The notes: generated by a model from the sequence alone, not told the origin. Shown: positions 19,343 through 28,809, numbered from the stretch's first letter. The stretch is 64,000 nucleotides of DNA from an uncultured Lacinutrix sp. (GCA_937129145.1 CAKZMU010000045.1:37330-101329), one strand, 5' to 3'. Made by a program: numbers and translations.

Positions 19343-20290
19343 TTATAAATTCATTTTTTCATCAATTTTGTAGCGTTCTTTATCATCTTTACTACGTAAA
19401 ATAATTTCGCCTAAAAAACCAGCTACAAAAAACTGGGTGCCAATAATCATTGTGACCAAAGCAATGTAAAACTGTGGTCTTTGGGTAATTAAGCGACCAG
19501 TTGGGTTTATAAAAAGCTTATCGATACCTAAATACAAGGAAAAACAAAATCCTATAAAAAACATTAAAGCACCAAGAGCACCAAAAAAGTGCATTGGTCG
19601 TTTCCCGAATTTGGATAAAAACCAAATACTAATCAAATCTAAAAAACCATTAATAAATCGTTCCATACCAAATTTTGTTTTTCCGTATTTACGTGCTTGA
19701 TGTTGCACCACTTTTTCACCAATATTACTGAAACCTTCGTTTTTCGCCAACACAGGAATATAGCGATGCATTTCGCCATACACATTTATGTTTTTTACAA
19801 CCTCTTTGTTGTAAGCTTTTAGTCCGCAATTAAAATCGTTGAGTTTGACACCTGAGGTTTTTCTAGCTGCCCAATTAAACAATTTAGATGGTAAATTTTT
19901 AGCAATTACGGAGTCGTAGCGTTTCTTTTTCCATCCAGAAACCAAATCGAAACCTTCTTTAACAATCATGTTGTAGAGGTCTGGAATTTCTTCAGGGTTG
20001 TCCTGTAAATCGGCATCCATCGTGATAATAACATCACCTTTGGTTTCTAAAAAACCTGCATGAAGTGCTTGTGATTTTCCGTAGTTTTTTAAAAATTTAA
20101 TCCCTTTTACAGCCTTATTTTTTTGTGAGAGTGCTTGAATCGTTTCCCATGAACCATCAGTACTACCATCGTCAATAAAAATAATCTCATACGAAAAATG
20201 ATTGGACTGCATAACATTTGCAATCCAATCATGTAATTCGTTTAATGAGTCTTTCTCGTTAAGTAGTGGAATAACTACTGATATGTTCAT
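19343..20290 (-). CDS. GT2 family membrane glycosyltransferase (DPM1/GtrB-like)
   Basis: The 315-residue protein has an N-terminal GT-A fold (MNISVVIPLLNEKDSL, IIFIDDGSTDGSW, and the metal-binding ITMDADLQDNPEEI) and two C-terminal membrane helices (about residues 235-260 and 275-300). This matches bactoprenyl- or dolichyl-phosphate hexose synthases, which load a sugar onto a polyprenyl phosphate at the inner membrane. It lies in the same strand run as the mutase and exporter with a short gap, and may belong to the same envelope polysaccharide function. Confidence 0.9.
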   Translation of the reverse strand: MNISVVIPLLNEKDSLNELHDWIANVMQSNHFSYEIIFIDDGSTDGSWETIQALSQKNKAVKGIKFLKNYGKSQALHAGFLETKGDVIITMDADLQDNPEEIPDLYNMIVKEGFDLVSGWKKKRYDSVIAKNLPSKLFNWAARKTSGVKLNDFNCGLKAYNKEVVKNINVYGEMHRYIPVLAKNEGFSNIGEKVVQHQARKYGKTKFGMERFINGFLDLISIWFLSKFGKRPMHFFGALGALMFFIGFCFSLYLGIDKLFINPTGRLITQRPQFYIALVTMIIGTQFFVAGFLGEIILRSKDDKERYKIDEKMNL

Positions 20291-20334
20291 TTTTAAGTAA
20301 TTTCTTAATTCTTTGTCAAAAATAAAGAAATTAT

Positions 20335-20862
20335 TTAAGCATCTGGGTTAGATTTTTTCATAATTAATGCAACAATCAATCCAATTATGGCTTGAAATAA
20401 ACAAGACCAAGCTAACCCTTTTAGAGTGTTAACAATACTATATTGGTTTTCACTTTCAATTTTTTCAACAGCTTCAGCAACTGCTTCAGATGGTGCTCCA
20501 AAGCCTTCCATCATAGTAATAGTTCTCTCAACAGTAATTTGTTGTATTTCTTTAGCAGCATCTGGATCAACAAAATTAAAAAGTATCATGCTTACCAATA
20601 AGCTAATCGCAATTCCAATAGCAGTGGTAAAGAAGTAAGAAGAAAAGGCTTCCTTAAAAGTCAAAAAGCCGCCTTGTATACTTTTAGATTTAGCTGTTGA
20701 AACGACACCAAAAGCTATTATAGCTAATAATAAGCCTATACCAAGCCACATGTTAGCCATTAAGTTAATATCTATGAACCAAATAGCTATAGTTATTAAT
20801 GATAAAGCACCACCTAAGTAAAGGCCATAATTTATTGCACTAGATTTAATTGATTTTTCCAT
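20335..20862 (-). CDS. DUF4199-type four-helix membrane protein
   Basis: The 175-residue product has four hydrophobic helices (about residues 10-30, 37-55, 75-95 and 150-170) and a soluble loop between the third and fourth containing TVERTITMMEGFGAPSEAVAEAVE. This arrangement matches the DUF4199 family of Bacteroidota, whose function is not established. It lies 44 bases upstream of the GT2 gene on the same strand, so they are probably cotranscribed. Confidence 0.8.
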   Translation of the reverse strand: MEKSIKSSAINYGLYLGGALSLITIAIWFIDINLMANMWLGIGLLLAIIAFGVVSTAKSKSIQGGFLTFKEAFSSYFFTTAIGIAISLLVSMILFNFVDPDAAKEIQQITVERTITMMEGFGAPSEAVAEAVEKIESENQYSIVNTLKGLAWSCLFQAIIGLIVALIMKKSNPDA

Positions 20863-20953
20863 GAATGTTATTTTTGGTTAATAATTAGTTGTTAGTATAT
20901 GAAAAGTAAAAAATGTTACAACAAAAATAGACGAATAAAAAAATAAATAATAT

Positions 20954-20984
20954 GTTGTTGTTTTATTAAAATTTCTTAAATTTG
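20954..20984 (+). promoter_or_regulatory. Promoter of the ribosomal protein L31 gene
   Basis: TTG at 20955-20957 and TAAATTTG at 20977-20984 are separated by 19 bases, a full match to the Bacteroidota housekeeping consensus. Transcription would start about 35 bases before the start codon. Confidence 0.75.
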
Positions 20985-21021
20985 CACCTCGAAAAAACAA
21001 ACGATTTTTAAAGTTTAAGTG

Positions 21022-21273
21022 ATGAAAAAAGGTATACATCCAGAAAATTATAGATTAGTAGCATTTAAAGATATGTCTAACGATGATGTGTTTTTAACAA
21101 AATCTACAGCAGATACTAACGAAACAATTGAAGTTGATGGTGTTGAATATCCATTAGTTAAAATGGAAATTTCAAGAACATCTCACCCTTATTATACAGG
21201 TAAGTCTAAATTAGTAGATACTGCTGGACGTATCGATAAGTTTAAAAACAAATACGCAAAATTCAAGAAGTAA
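21022..21273 (+). CDS. rpmE2: Ribosomal protein L31, type B
   Basis: The 83-residue product begins [22 protein letters not shown] and contains the L31 core [41 protein letters not shown]. It lacks the Cys residues of the zinc-binding (type A) form, so it is the zinc-independent type B paralogue. ATG at 21022 is preferred over the overlapping GTG at 21019. A matching promoter and a terminator make it monocistronic. Confidence 0.96.
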   Translation: MKKGIHPENYRLVAFKDMSNDDVFLTKSTADTNETIEVDGVEYPLVKMEISRTSHPYYTGKSKLVDTAGRIDKFKNKYAKFKK

Positions 21274-21293
21274 TTTTTGCAACTATAATATTT

Positions 21294-21324
21294 AAAGCCT
21301 TTCAATTATTGAAAGGCTTTTTTA
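21294..21324 (+). terminator. Terminator of rpmE2
   Basis: A perfect 12-bp stem (AAAGCCTTTCAA / TTGAAAGGCTTT) with a short loop is followed by a T-run, 20 bases after the stop codon. Confidence 0.85.
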
Positions 21325-21376
21325 TTTAGTATTAATTTTTAAATGTAACTTTGAGTAATCAATACACAAAACAAAC

Positions 21377-22552
21377 ATGAACTACATTCTTTTTGATGGA
21401 CCTTCACGAAATAAACTACTACCATTTACATACACACGTCCTGTAGCAGATATTAGAGTAGGTATTTTAACCATTCGTGAAAAATGGGAAAAGTATCTAG
21501 GCTTTACCACTTCTACGGTTACCGAAGAATATTTAACTGAGAAATTCCCAATGGTGGAGCTAGAAGAAAACGTTATGATTAACGGTTCTTATTTGCCTAA
21601 TGGAGAGCTTGTGGAGTTAATAAAATCTTTAAAAGAAAAACAAGCTATTTTTAAAGATGAAGATGTTATTGCGTTTCATACAACAGAAGACCAGGAAGAA
21701 GTAAATTTTGATGAATATGAAGCTATTGAATTTGAAAGGGATATTTTATGCGTAGAGCATACTTGGGATATTTTTTCAAAAAATGGTAAAGCTATTCAGA
21801 ATGATTTTGAATTATTAACTCATGAGCGAAAATCACAACCTATTCCTAAAAGCGTCAATGTTATCAATCCTGAAAATATTTTTATTGAAGAAGGCGCAAA
21901 GCTCGAATTTGCAACCTTAAATGCGAGTTCAGGACCAATTTATATTGGTAAGGATGCCGAAATTATGGAAGGCAGCATTATTCGTGGCCCTTTTGCTTTA
22001 TGTGATAATGCCACCGTTAAGTTGGGAGCAAAAATTTATGGCCCAACTACTGTGGGACCACATAGTAAAGTAGGAGGTGAGGTAAATAACTCGGTGTTGT
22101 TTGGCTATTCCAATAAAGGTCACGATGGGTTTTTAGGAAACTCCGTACTAGGTGAATGGTGTAATTTAGGTGCAGACACCAATAATTCTAATTTAAAAAA
22201 TAATTATGCCGAAGTAAGACTTTGGGATTACGAAACTGAAGGTTTTGCCAAAACTGGCTTGCAGTTTTGTGGACTAATGATGGGCGACCACAGCAAATGT
22301 GGTATTAATACCATGTTTAACACAGGAACGGTTGTTGGTGTAAGCGCTAATATTTTTGGTAGCGGATTTCCACGAAACTTTGTACCAAGTTTTAGTTGGG
22401 GAGGAAGTAATGGCTTCACTACCTATTTAACCAAAAAAGCTTTTGAAGTGGCTCAAGTTGTTATATCTAGAAGACATATAGAGTTTACCGAGCAAGATGC
22501 TGCTATTTTAGAACATGTATTTGAAGATACCAAAAAGTACAGAAGACAATAA
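21377..22552 (+). CDS. GlmU-family putative sugar nucleotidyltransferase with left-handed beta-helix
   Basis: The 391-residue protein starts with an unusual short nucleotidyltransferase-like region (MNYILFDGPSRNKLLPFTYTRPVADIRVGILTIREKW). A hexapeptide-repeat left-handed beta-helix follows from about residue 165 to 340 (IYIGKDAEIMEGSIIRGPFALCDNATVKLGAKIYGPTTVGPHSKVGG). Bacteroidota carry this two-domain GlmU-like family, presumed to act on sugar phosphates. The canonical GXGTRM loop of true GlmU is replaced by DGPSRNKLLPFT, so activity is uncertain. Confidence 0.85.
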   Translation: MNYILFDGPSRNKLLPFTYTRPVADIRVGILTIREKWEKYLGFTTSTVTEEYLTEKFPMVELEENVMINGSYLPNGELVELIKSLKEKQAIFKDEDVIAFHTTEDQEEVNFDEYEAIEFERDILCVEHTWDIFSKNGKAIQNDFELLTHERKSQPIPKSVNVINPENIFIEEGAKLEFATLNASSGPIYIGKDAEIMEGSIIRGPFALCDNATVKLGAKIYGPTTVGPHSKVGGEVNNSVLFGYSNKGHDGFLGNSVLGEWCNLGADTNNSNLKNNYAEVRLWDYETEGFAKTGLQFCGLMMGDHSKCGINTMFNTGTVVGVSANIFGSGFPRNFVPSFSWGGSNGFTTYLTKKAFEVAQVVISRRHIEFTEQDAAILEHVFEDTKKYRRQ

Positions 22553-22573
22553 TTTTAAACCCAAATCTATTTT

Positions 22574-22921
22574 ATGCTAAGCATTTTACTCATATTTTTT
22601 ATTGGAAAATATTTTTACGAATTAGCACAAGATTATTATAAGCATCGTTGGCTTTATGGTGTTTTAGGAATTGTTGTGTATTACTTTGGAACAATGATAG
22701 GCGGCTTTATTGTTGCAATTTTAAGCGAGCTTTTAGGTTGGAATATGAATTTTGAAAGCTCATTAACATTAACAGCTATTGCTATACCTTCAGGGTTGAT
22801 TTTTGCAGTCGTGTTTTACTTTCTATTACAACGAAATTGGAAAAATGCTAAAGTTGAAGTAAAAGATGAAATTCAAGATATTGGAAAGCAAAAAGAAAAT
22901 GATTTAGAAGAGAGCAATTAA
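22574..22921 (+). CDS. Small membrane protein of unknown function
   Basis: The 115-residue protein has an N-terminal hydrophobic helix, two further helices (about residues 30-52 and 68-90) and a charged cytoplasmic tail rich in Lys/Glu (VEVKDEIQDIGKQKENDLEESN). It follows the GlmU-like gene by 21 bases. Its TAA stop overlaps the stop of the convergent gene so that the sequence TTAA at 22918-22921 ends both. I do not recognise the family. Confidence 0.75.
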   Translation: MLSILLIFFIGKYFYELAQDYYKHRWLYGVLGIVVYYFGTMIGGFIVAILSELLGWNMNFESSLTLTAIAIPSGLIFAVVFYFLLQRNWKNAKVEVKDEIQDIGKQKENDLEESN

Positions 22922-24546
22922 TCTTTCTTCACTCTTTTTAATTCCAATAAGTTAATAGGATTAATGCCTAAGCCATTAATTTCTTTTCTTGTAAAACGCA
23001 CCACTTCATCATAAAACATATTGACCACAGGCGTTTTGCTCATTACTAAAGAATCCATTTTAGTATATAACTGTTCACGTTTTTTAGTATCTGTTTCGGT
23101 AAATGCTTGCTCATACCATGCATCAAATTGAGCATTGCTAAAATGAGTGTAATTAGGCCCATTGGGTGCAAAATTCTTACTGTAATAGAGTGACAAGTAA
23201 TTTTCGGCATCTGGATAATCGGCAATCCAACTAGCTCTAAACATATCCAATTTTCCGTTGGCTTTTGCTTCTTTTAGGGTTGAAGGCGGAATCACATCAA
23301 CATTCACCCTAAGTCCATGCTTTTGTAATTCACGTTGTATATATTCACAAAAACTCAAATAATTACTGGTTGTAGTGATGGTTATTTCAGGGTTTTGATT
23401 ACCCGTTTCTTCAATATATTGTGTAATTAATGCTTTGGCTTTTTCTGGTTGGTAATTAAAACCAATGGTATTATTAAAACCTGGTAAACCTTTGGGAATA
23501 AAACCACCATAAGCAGGAATACCAATACCATTTCGTAAATAGGTCATCATTTTTTGTCTGTCGAATCCGTAATTAACAGCTTTTCTCAGTAATTCAGATT
23601 GTATTTCAGGCACATTGGAATCCATAAAAAATGCTAGATATTCAGTATTCAAATAAGGACCTCGAATCATATTTACATCACCTGCATAAAACTCTCGTAA
23701 TTCTCCCTTTGCAGTTAGTATTTCGTCTTTATATGAGGCATCCAATCCAGACACAAAGTCAACGTTTCCTTGTGCAAACTGTAAAAATTCACTTTGTTTA
23801 TCTGGTAAAAATGTAATGGCAACTGCTTCCAAATAAGGCAAAGAGTTTCCTTGGGCATCGGTTTCAAAATAGTTGTGATTTTTTCTAAATACCAATTTTA
23901 AATTTTCTTCCCAACGTTTAAATTTAAAAGGGCCTGTACCAATTGGGTTTGACCTGAAATCGCTATCATAATGTTCCACAATTTCTTTTGGAACCACGGA
24001 GCAATACTTCATAGTCAATAACCCTAAAAACGCAGGAAAAGGTTGATTCAATTGTATGTTAAATGTACTGTCATTAACTGCTCTAAAACTTTCAACTTTA
24101 CCTAACACCCAACTTCCTGGAGATGCTACTTGTTTATCTTTTAATCGGTTAAAACTATACTCAAAATCTTTAGCAGTCACTATTCTTGTGGAGTCTTTTC
24201 CAAATAAGTTATGTTTATGAAAATACACATCATTTCTTAACGTAAATGAATATGACAGCGCGTCTTCAGAAATTGTCCAATGCTTCGCAATACTTGGTTG
24301 TACGTTTAAGCTGTCGTCCATTTGCACCAAACCATTAAATAATTGGTTGGCTGCCCAAATATCAGATAAATCCTTAGCAAACGCTGGGTCTAAAGAGCCA
24401 ATGTTTTTGTGCTCGTTATACTTAAATACCTGAGAATCGTTGTTGCTGTTCTTGTTAGATGTGCAAGAAGTCATGATAATTGAAGTACAAAAAAGCAATA
24501 CAAATAATTTTAAAGGCTTTAATGTGAGGGCAATTGGTTTTATCAT
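22918..24546 (-). CDS. Oligopeptide/nickel-type ABC transporter substrate-binding lipoprotein
   Basis: The 542-residue product has a lipoprotein signal with the acylated Cys in IIMTSC (about residue 28). It then shows the SBP family 5 fold: IGSLDPAFAKDLSDIWAANQLFNGLVQMD, AKHWTISEDALSYSFTLRNDVYFHK and IGTGPFKFKRWEENLKLVFRKN. It would bind peptides in the periplasm. No permease or ATPase gene is adjacent, so it either works with a transporter encoded elsewhere or has an orphan function. Confidence 0.92.
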   Translation of the reverse strand: MIKPIALTLKPLKLFVLLFCTSIIMTSCTSNKNSNNDSQVFKYNEHKNIGSLDPAFAKDLSDIWAANQLFNGLVQMDDSLNVQPSIAKHWTISEDALSYSFTLRNDVYFHKHNLFGKDSTRIVTAKDFEYSFNRLKDKQVASPGSWVLGKVESFRAVNDSTFNIQLNQPFPAFLGLLTMKYCSVVPKEIVEHYDSDFRSNPIGTGPFKFKRWEENLKLVFRKNHNYFETDAQGNSLPYLEAVAITFLPDKQSEFLQFAQGNVDFVSGLDASYKDEILTAKGELREFYAGDVNMIRGPYLNTEYLAFFMDSNVPEIQSELLRKAVNYGFDRQKMMTYLRNGIGIPAYGGFIPKGLPGFNNTIGFNYQPEKAKALITQYIEETGNQNPEITITTTSNYLSFCEYIQRELQKHGLRVNVDVIPPSTLKEAKANGKLDMFRASWIADYPDAENYLSLYYSKNFAPNGPNYTHFSNAQFDAWYEQAFTETDTKKREQLYTKMDSLVMSKTPVVNMFYDEVVRFTRKEINGLGINPINLLELKRVKKD

Positions 24547-24561
24547 TTGGCTTATATATTG

Positions 24562-24569
24562 TAAATTTG
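24562..24569 (+). promoter_or_regulatory. -7 box upstream of mtaB
   Basis: TAAATTTG lies 22 bases before the mtaB start codon. No well-spaced -33 TTG is visible; a TTTG at 24546-24549 is too close. Confidence 0.4.
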
Positions 24570-24591
24570 CACGCTTGGTAAAAATACAAGA

Positions 24592-25929
24592 ATGAACGCT
24601 AGAAAAAAAGTCGCATTTTATACACTTGGTTGTAAACTTAATTTCTCCGAAACTTCCACAATAGCAAGAAGTTTTGATAGTGAAGGGTTTGACCGTGTTG
24701 ATTTTTCAGAGAGAGCAGATATTTATGTCATTAATACATGTTCTGTTACTGAAAATGCCGATAAGCGTTTTAAAACCATTGTAAAACAAGCGCAAAAAGC
24801 AAATCCAGAGGCTTTTGTGGCTGCTATTGGTTGCTATGCACAGTTAAAACCAGAAGCATTAGCAGATGTGAACGGTGTGGATTTAGTGCTTGGAGCGACC
24901 GAAAAATTTAAAATAACCGACTATCTAAACGACTTAACAAAAAATGATTTTGGTGAAGTACATTCCTGTGAAATTGAAGATGCCGATTTTTATGTAGGAA
25001 GTTATTCTATTGGTGATCGTACACGTGCCTTTTTGAAAGTGCAAGATGGTTGCGATTATAAATGTACCTATTGCACGATACCTTTGGCTAGAGGGATTTC
25101 TAGAAGTGATACTTTAGACAATGTTTTAAAGAATGCCAAAGAAATTTCGGAGCAAAATATTAAAGAAATTGTGCTTACAGGTGTTAATATTGGCGATTAT
25201 GGTAAAGGCGAATTTGGCAATAAAAAGCATGAGCATACATTTTACGAACTAGTTCAGGCCTTAGATGAAGTTGAAGGGATTGAGCGATTGCGAATTTCGT
25301 CTATTGAACCAAATTTGCTAAAAAATAAAACTATAGATTTTGTTTCAAGTAGTAAAACCTTTGTGCCGCATTTTCATATTCCATTACAAAGCGGAAGTAA
25401 TGACTTGCTTAAATTAATGCGTCGTCGTTATTTACGTGAGTTGTATGTTGACCGTGTGAATAAAATAAAACAAGTCATGCCTCATGCATGCATTGGCGTG
25501 GACGTAATTGTTGGGTTTCCTGGTGAAACGGACGAACATTTTCTAGAAACCTATAATTTTTTAACGGAATTGGATATTTCATATTTACATGTCTTTACCT
25601 ATTCTGAAAGGGATAATACACTAGCTGCCGAAATGGAAGGTGTTGTTTCTAAAAATGTACGTTCTAAGCGCAGTAAAATGCTACGAGGCTTATCTGTTAA
25701 AAAGCGTCGTGCCTTTTATGAAAGCCAAATAGGAACTACAAGAAAGGTATTGTTTGAAGGTGAAAACAAAGAAGGCTACATACATGGTTTTACCGAAAAT
25801 TATGTAAAAGTAAAATCACCTTGGAACCCAGAGTTGGTCAACACATTACATAAAGTTGAACTCACTACTATTGATGAAGGTGGCTTAGTGAGATTTGAGT
25901 TTGTAAAGAAAACAGCAGATATTTTATAA
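24592..25929 (+). CDS. mtaB: tRNA (t6A37) methylthiotransferase MtaB
   Basis: A radical-SAM enzyme that converts t6A37 to ms2t6A37 in ANN-decoding tRNAs. The 445-residue protein has the N-terminal MTTase domain with three Cys for one Fe-S cluster (TLGCKLN, INTCSVT, AIGCYAQ). The radical-SAM motif is GCDYKCTYCTIPLARG near residue 151, and a TRAM domain lies at the C terminus. The TLGCKLNFSE start is typical of MtaB rather than MiaB or RimO. It is divergent from the peptide-binding lipoprotein gene. Confidence 0.93.
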   Translation: MNARKKVAFYTLGCKLNFSETSTIARSFDSEGFDRVDFSERADIYVINTCSVTENADKRFKTIVKQAQKANPEAFVAAIGCYAQLKPEALADVNGVDLVLGATEKFKITDYLNDLTKNDFGEVHSCEIEDADFYVGSYSIGDRTRAFLKVQDGCDYKCTYCTIPLARGISRSDTLDNVLKNAKEISEQNIKEIVLTGVNIGDYGKGEFGNKKHEHTFYELVQALDEVEGIERLRISSIEPNLLKNKTIDFVSSSKTFVPHFHIPLQSGSNDLLKLMRRRYLRELYVDRVNKIKQVMPHACIGVDVIVGFPGETDEHFLETYNFLTELDISYLHVFTYSERDNTLAAEMEGVVSKNVRSKRSKMLRGLSVKKRRAFYESQIGTTRKVLFEGENKEGYIHGFTENYVKVKSPWNPELVNTLHKVELTTIDEGGLVRFEFVKKTADIL

Positions 25930-25932
25930 AAT

Positions 25933-25960
25933 AAAAAAGTGACTCGAAAGTCACTTTTTT
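25933..25960. terminator. Bidirectional terminator between mtaB and the GNAT gene
   Basis: AAAAAGTGACT / AGTCACTTTTT with a 4-nt loop has T-runs on both strands and separates two convergent genes. Confidence 0.85.
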
Positions 25961-25961
25961 A

Positions 25962-26258
25962 TTAAATTCTTACGCCTACAGGAAGCATACTTTTGTAGCG
26001 CCTGTTACGACGGATAAATTTAGCAATAGGTGGGCTTGTAGGCACCACACTTATGTTTCTTTCTTGAATATTAGCCATCACGAGCTTTAAAAAATCTTCA
26101 ACAAAGGTCTCATCTGTAGCACATTCAGGTACAGTAAGTTTTGTTAAAAAAATCTTTCGGTCTTGGAGGGAATACTCAATAGTTGCTAAATTACCTTCAA
26201 CGTCAAGTTGAAATTGTCTTAAAAAGGTATTGTCAATAAGTTCAGCTGCATCTATCAT
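25962..26258 (-). CDS. Short GNAT-like N-acetyltransferase (YidJ type)
   Basis: The 98-residue protein shows the compact acetyltransferase pattern NLATIEYSLQDRKIFLTKLTVPE, then a helix and ISVVPTSPPIAKFIRRNRRY. This matches the small YidJ/GTLF3B-like GNAT family in which an acetyl-CoA-binding core stands alone. The acceptor is unknown. It is monocistronic, ending in the shared terminator with mtaB. Confidence 0.75.
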   Translation of the reverse strand: MIDAAELIDNTFLRQFQLDVEGNLATIEYSLQDRKIFLTKLTVPECATDETFVEDFLKLVMANIQERNISVVPTSPPIAKFIRRNRRYKSMLPVGVRI

Positions 26259-26364
26259 AATTAGTCTATTTATTCAATGGAGAAAGAACTATTTTATATA
26301 GTTTTGTCGTGCAAAGGTACTAAAAAAATCATTACAAACCTTATAAACAGTGACTTAATTACCT

Positions 26365-27027
26365 ATGAACCAAGAGTTAATACATATTTACTTAATGCCA
26401 GGAATGGCAGCAAACCCATCTATTTTTGATAATATAGACTTGCCAAAAGAGAAATTTAAAGTTCATTTGTTAGAATGGTTTATCCCAGAATCAAAGGAAA
26501 CTATTCAACAATATGCTAAATGTATGTCAAATAAAATTGAGCATGAAAACGTGGTGTTATTGGGTGTTTCGTTTGGTGGTGTATTGATTCAAGAAATGAG
26601 CAGGTTTTTAAATTTAAGAAAACTCATTATCGTTTCAAGTGTAAAAAATATGCACGAATTACCTAAAAGAATGAAGTTGGCTAAAGTCACAAAAGCATAC
26701 AAATTATTGCCAACACAATTTGTAAGTAATTTTGAATCTTTTGCAAAATATGCTTTTGGAGACACCATTAAAAAGCGTTTTAAACTGTATAAGAAATATT
26801 TATCGGTTGACGATAAACGCTATTTAGATTGGGCGCTTCATAATATGATTTGTTGGGAACAAGAAGAAGTTGTACCTAACATTATTCATATTCATGGAGA
26901 TAAAGACCCAGTGTTTCCAATCAAGCATATTTCAAACTGTATTACTGTAAAAGGAGGCACTCATATCATGATTATTAATAAATATAAATGGTTTAACGAG
27001 AACCTTCCAAAATTGATTCTTAGTTAA
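26365..27027 (+). CDS. Alpha/beta hydrolase
   Basis: The 220-residue protein has an alpha/beta-hydrolase fold. An oxyanion strand IYLMPGMAANPSIFD is followed by the nucleophile elbow GVSFGG (Ser near residue 70), an acid in HGDKDPVFP and a late histidine in GGTHIMIINK. The triad is therefore complete. There is no signal peptide, so it is cytoplasmic. Substrate is unknown; the small size suggests an esterase-like or thioesterase-like activity. Confidence 0.85.
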   Translation: MNQELIHIYLMPGMAANPSIFDNIDLPKEKFKVHLLEWFIPESKETIQQYAKCMSNKIEHENVVLLGVSFGGVLIQEMSRFLNLRKLIIVSSVKNMHELPKRMKLAKVTKAYKLLPTQFVSNFESFAKYAFGDTIKKRFKLYKKYLSVDDKRYLDWALHNMICWEQEEVVPNIIHIHGDKDPVFPIKHISNCITVKGGTHIMIINKYKWFNENLPKLILS

Positions 27028-27087
27028 AATTTGTTAATCTTTCAGTTTTTTGATTATTTTTAAAACCTAAATAAACTTTTTAAAGTG

Positions 27088-28014
27088 ATGAAGACAATAA
27101 AAAACATTTTGGCATGTCTTGGATTATTAAGTTTATCTGGACTGTTAATTTTTGCAGTTCAAGATGCTCCAAGTGATGAAAATTTAGAAAAGAAAATTAT
27201 AAACGATTATAATGTTTACGCCCTAAACGTTCCAGAAAACTTAGATTTTGCTGGTGAAGCATTACCTTTAAATGACCCAGATATTTTAGAGCGAATGGAT
27301 CGCGAATTATTGGTAAATACCTATTGGCAATCTAACGCCTTATTAATGTTTAAACGAGCAAATAAGTATTTTCCTGTAATTGAACCTATTCTCGAAAAAC
27401 ACGGAATTCCAAACGATTTTAAGTATTTAGCAGTTATTGAAAGTGGTTTAACAAATGCAGTATCACCTGCTGGAGCAAGAGGTGTATGGCAAATAATGAA
27501 AGCCACAGGGCGTGAGAACGGATTGGAAATAAACGCTAATGTAGACGAACGTTACAACTTAGAAAAAGCAACCGAAGTTGCGTGCAAGTACTTATTGGAA
27601 GCCAAAAAGCGCTTTGGTACTTGGACATTGGCAGCTGCTTCTTACAATGCTGGAAAAGCAGGAGTAGCAAAACGTTTAAAAGCACAAAACGTAACAGATT
27701 ATTACGATTTATTACTAGGTGAAGAAACAGGACGTTACATGTTTAGAATTGTGGCTTTAAAAGAAATTTTAAATCACCCAGATAAATACGGATTTAATTT
27801 TAGGCATAAAGATTTATACAAACCAATTCCGACGTACAAAGTTGAGGTTGATACAGCAGTGACAGATTTTGTTAAGTTCTCAGAAAAGTTTGGAATTAAT
27901 TATAAAATTTTAAAACTGCATAACCCTTGGTTGCGTGAGCCACATCTTAATAATAAATCAAGAAAGCAGTACTTTATAAATATTCCAGAAGAAGGGTACT
28001 ACTCAAAACCTTAA
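27088..28014 (+). CDS. Lytic transglycosylase (SLT/MltD-like)
   Basis: The protein cleaves peptidoglycan glycan strands to 1,6-anhydromuropeptides. ATG at 27088 is used rather than the GTG at 27085; the product is 308 residues. It has an N-terminal hydrophobic signal or anchor (ILACLGLLSLSGLLIFAV). The SLT domain spans about residues 100-220, with the catalytic Glu in LAVIESGLTNAVSPAGARGVWQIM and the supporting motif AAASYNAG. There is no C-terminal LysM repeat, unlike E. coli MltD. Confidence 0.9.
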   Translation: MKTIKNILACLGLLSLSGLLIFAVQDAPSDENLEKKIINDYNVYALNVPENLDFAGEALPLNDPDILERMDRELLVNTYWQSNALLMFKRANKYFPVIEPILEKHGIPNDFKYLAVIESGLTNAVSPAGARGVWQIMKATGRENGLEINANVDERYNLEKATEVACKYLLEAKKRFGTWTLAAASYNAGKAGVAKRLKAQNVTDYYDLLLGEETGRYMFRIVALKEILNHPDKYGFNFRHKDLYKPIPTYKVEVDTAVTDFVKFSEKFGINYKILKLHNPWLREPHLNNKSRKQYFINIPEEGYYSKP

Positions 28015-28030
28015 AATATAGATGATTAAA

Positions 28031-28064
28031 TAAAAAAAGCACTGAAATTTCAGTGCTCTTTTTA
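28031..28064. terminator. Bidirectional terminator
   Basis: The perfect 20-bp palindrome AGCACTGAAATTTCAGTGCT (28038-28057) is flanked by an A-run and a T-run between convergent genes. Confidence 0.85.
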
Positions 28065-28070
28065 TACTCT

Positions 28071-28649
28071 TTATCGTCTGCTTTTACGATGTTGTCTTGA
28101 AGAAGTTGGACTTCCATAATGTTGTCTTGGGATAGAAGCTCGTTTCATTTGCTCTTTCATCATTTTTATTTGGTCCGCCAACATATCACGTTTATCAAGT
28201 TTCTGTGCTTCACTCAAAAGTTTTTGCGCTTCTTGTTTACGACGCTTACTAAAAGCAATTCCAGCCAAATTCAATTTTGCCATAGCCATATCATGGTCCA
28301 TAGATAAACCTAAACTTACAGCGTTTTTAAAATATTTTTCAGCTTCGTTCATATTGGTTTGTGAAACCATAATACCATTAAGGTAATTGTAATACCCTTG
28401 TTGCTTTCGTGTTAATGCTGTTTTAGGATGCTTAATTTTATCCAACCATTTTTTGGCACCATCAAAATCCTGTTTTCTTAATTTTAAAAAAGCCAATAAA
28501 ATAAACTCATTTTTAAAATATAGAAACACAAAAATTGACGATAGTAACACAAACATAATTCCGTTACCAATAAAGCCTTCTGCAAATTGATAAACAGCAT
28601 AAGCAAAGATTAAAATAGCGAGAATTAACTTAATAATTTTATTGTACAT
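28071..28649 (-). CDS. Membrane-anchored TPR protein of unknown function
   Basis: The 192-residue protein has two N-terminal membrane helices (about residues 5-22 and 28-47), then TPR-like helices (YYNYLNGIMVSQTNMNEAEKYFKNAVSLG; MAKLNLAGIAFSKRRKQEAQKLLSEAQKL). The tail is basic, Arg/Ser/His-rich and probably disordered (RQHYGSPTSSRQHRKSRR). The TPR part would face the cytoplasm and recruit a partner. The specific role is unknown. Confidence 0.8.
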   Translation of the reverse strand: MYNKIIKLILAILIFAYAVYQFAEGFIGNGIMFVLLSSIFVFLYFKNEFILLAFLKLRKQDFDGAKKWLDKIKHPKTALTRKQQGYYNYLNGIMVSQTNMNEAEKYFKNAVSLGLSMDHDMAMAKLNLAGIAFSKRRKQEAQKLLSEAQKLDKRDMLADQIKMMKEQMKRASIPRQHYGSPTSSRQHRKSRR

Positions 28650-28714
28650 TTTGTATGTTTAAATTTAAGACTGCAAAGGTAGTAAAAACAATTAAAAATA
28701 TTTTTAATTTTAGG

Positions 28715-28745
28715 CTTGTCAAATAAAAAAGCCTTTGTATATTTG
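28715..28745 (+). promoter_or_regulatory. Promoter of rpmH
   Basis: TTG at 28716-28718 and TATATTTG at 28738-28745 are separated by exactly 19 bases, a full Bacteroidota promoter about 65 bases before the rpmH start codon. Confidence 0.75.
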
Positions 28746-28809
28746 CACGCAGTTTTGAGATAGTTCTCAATATATAAAAAGAATATTCAGTTTATAAAAA
28801 TATAAGACA

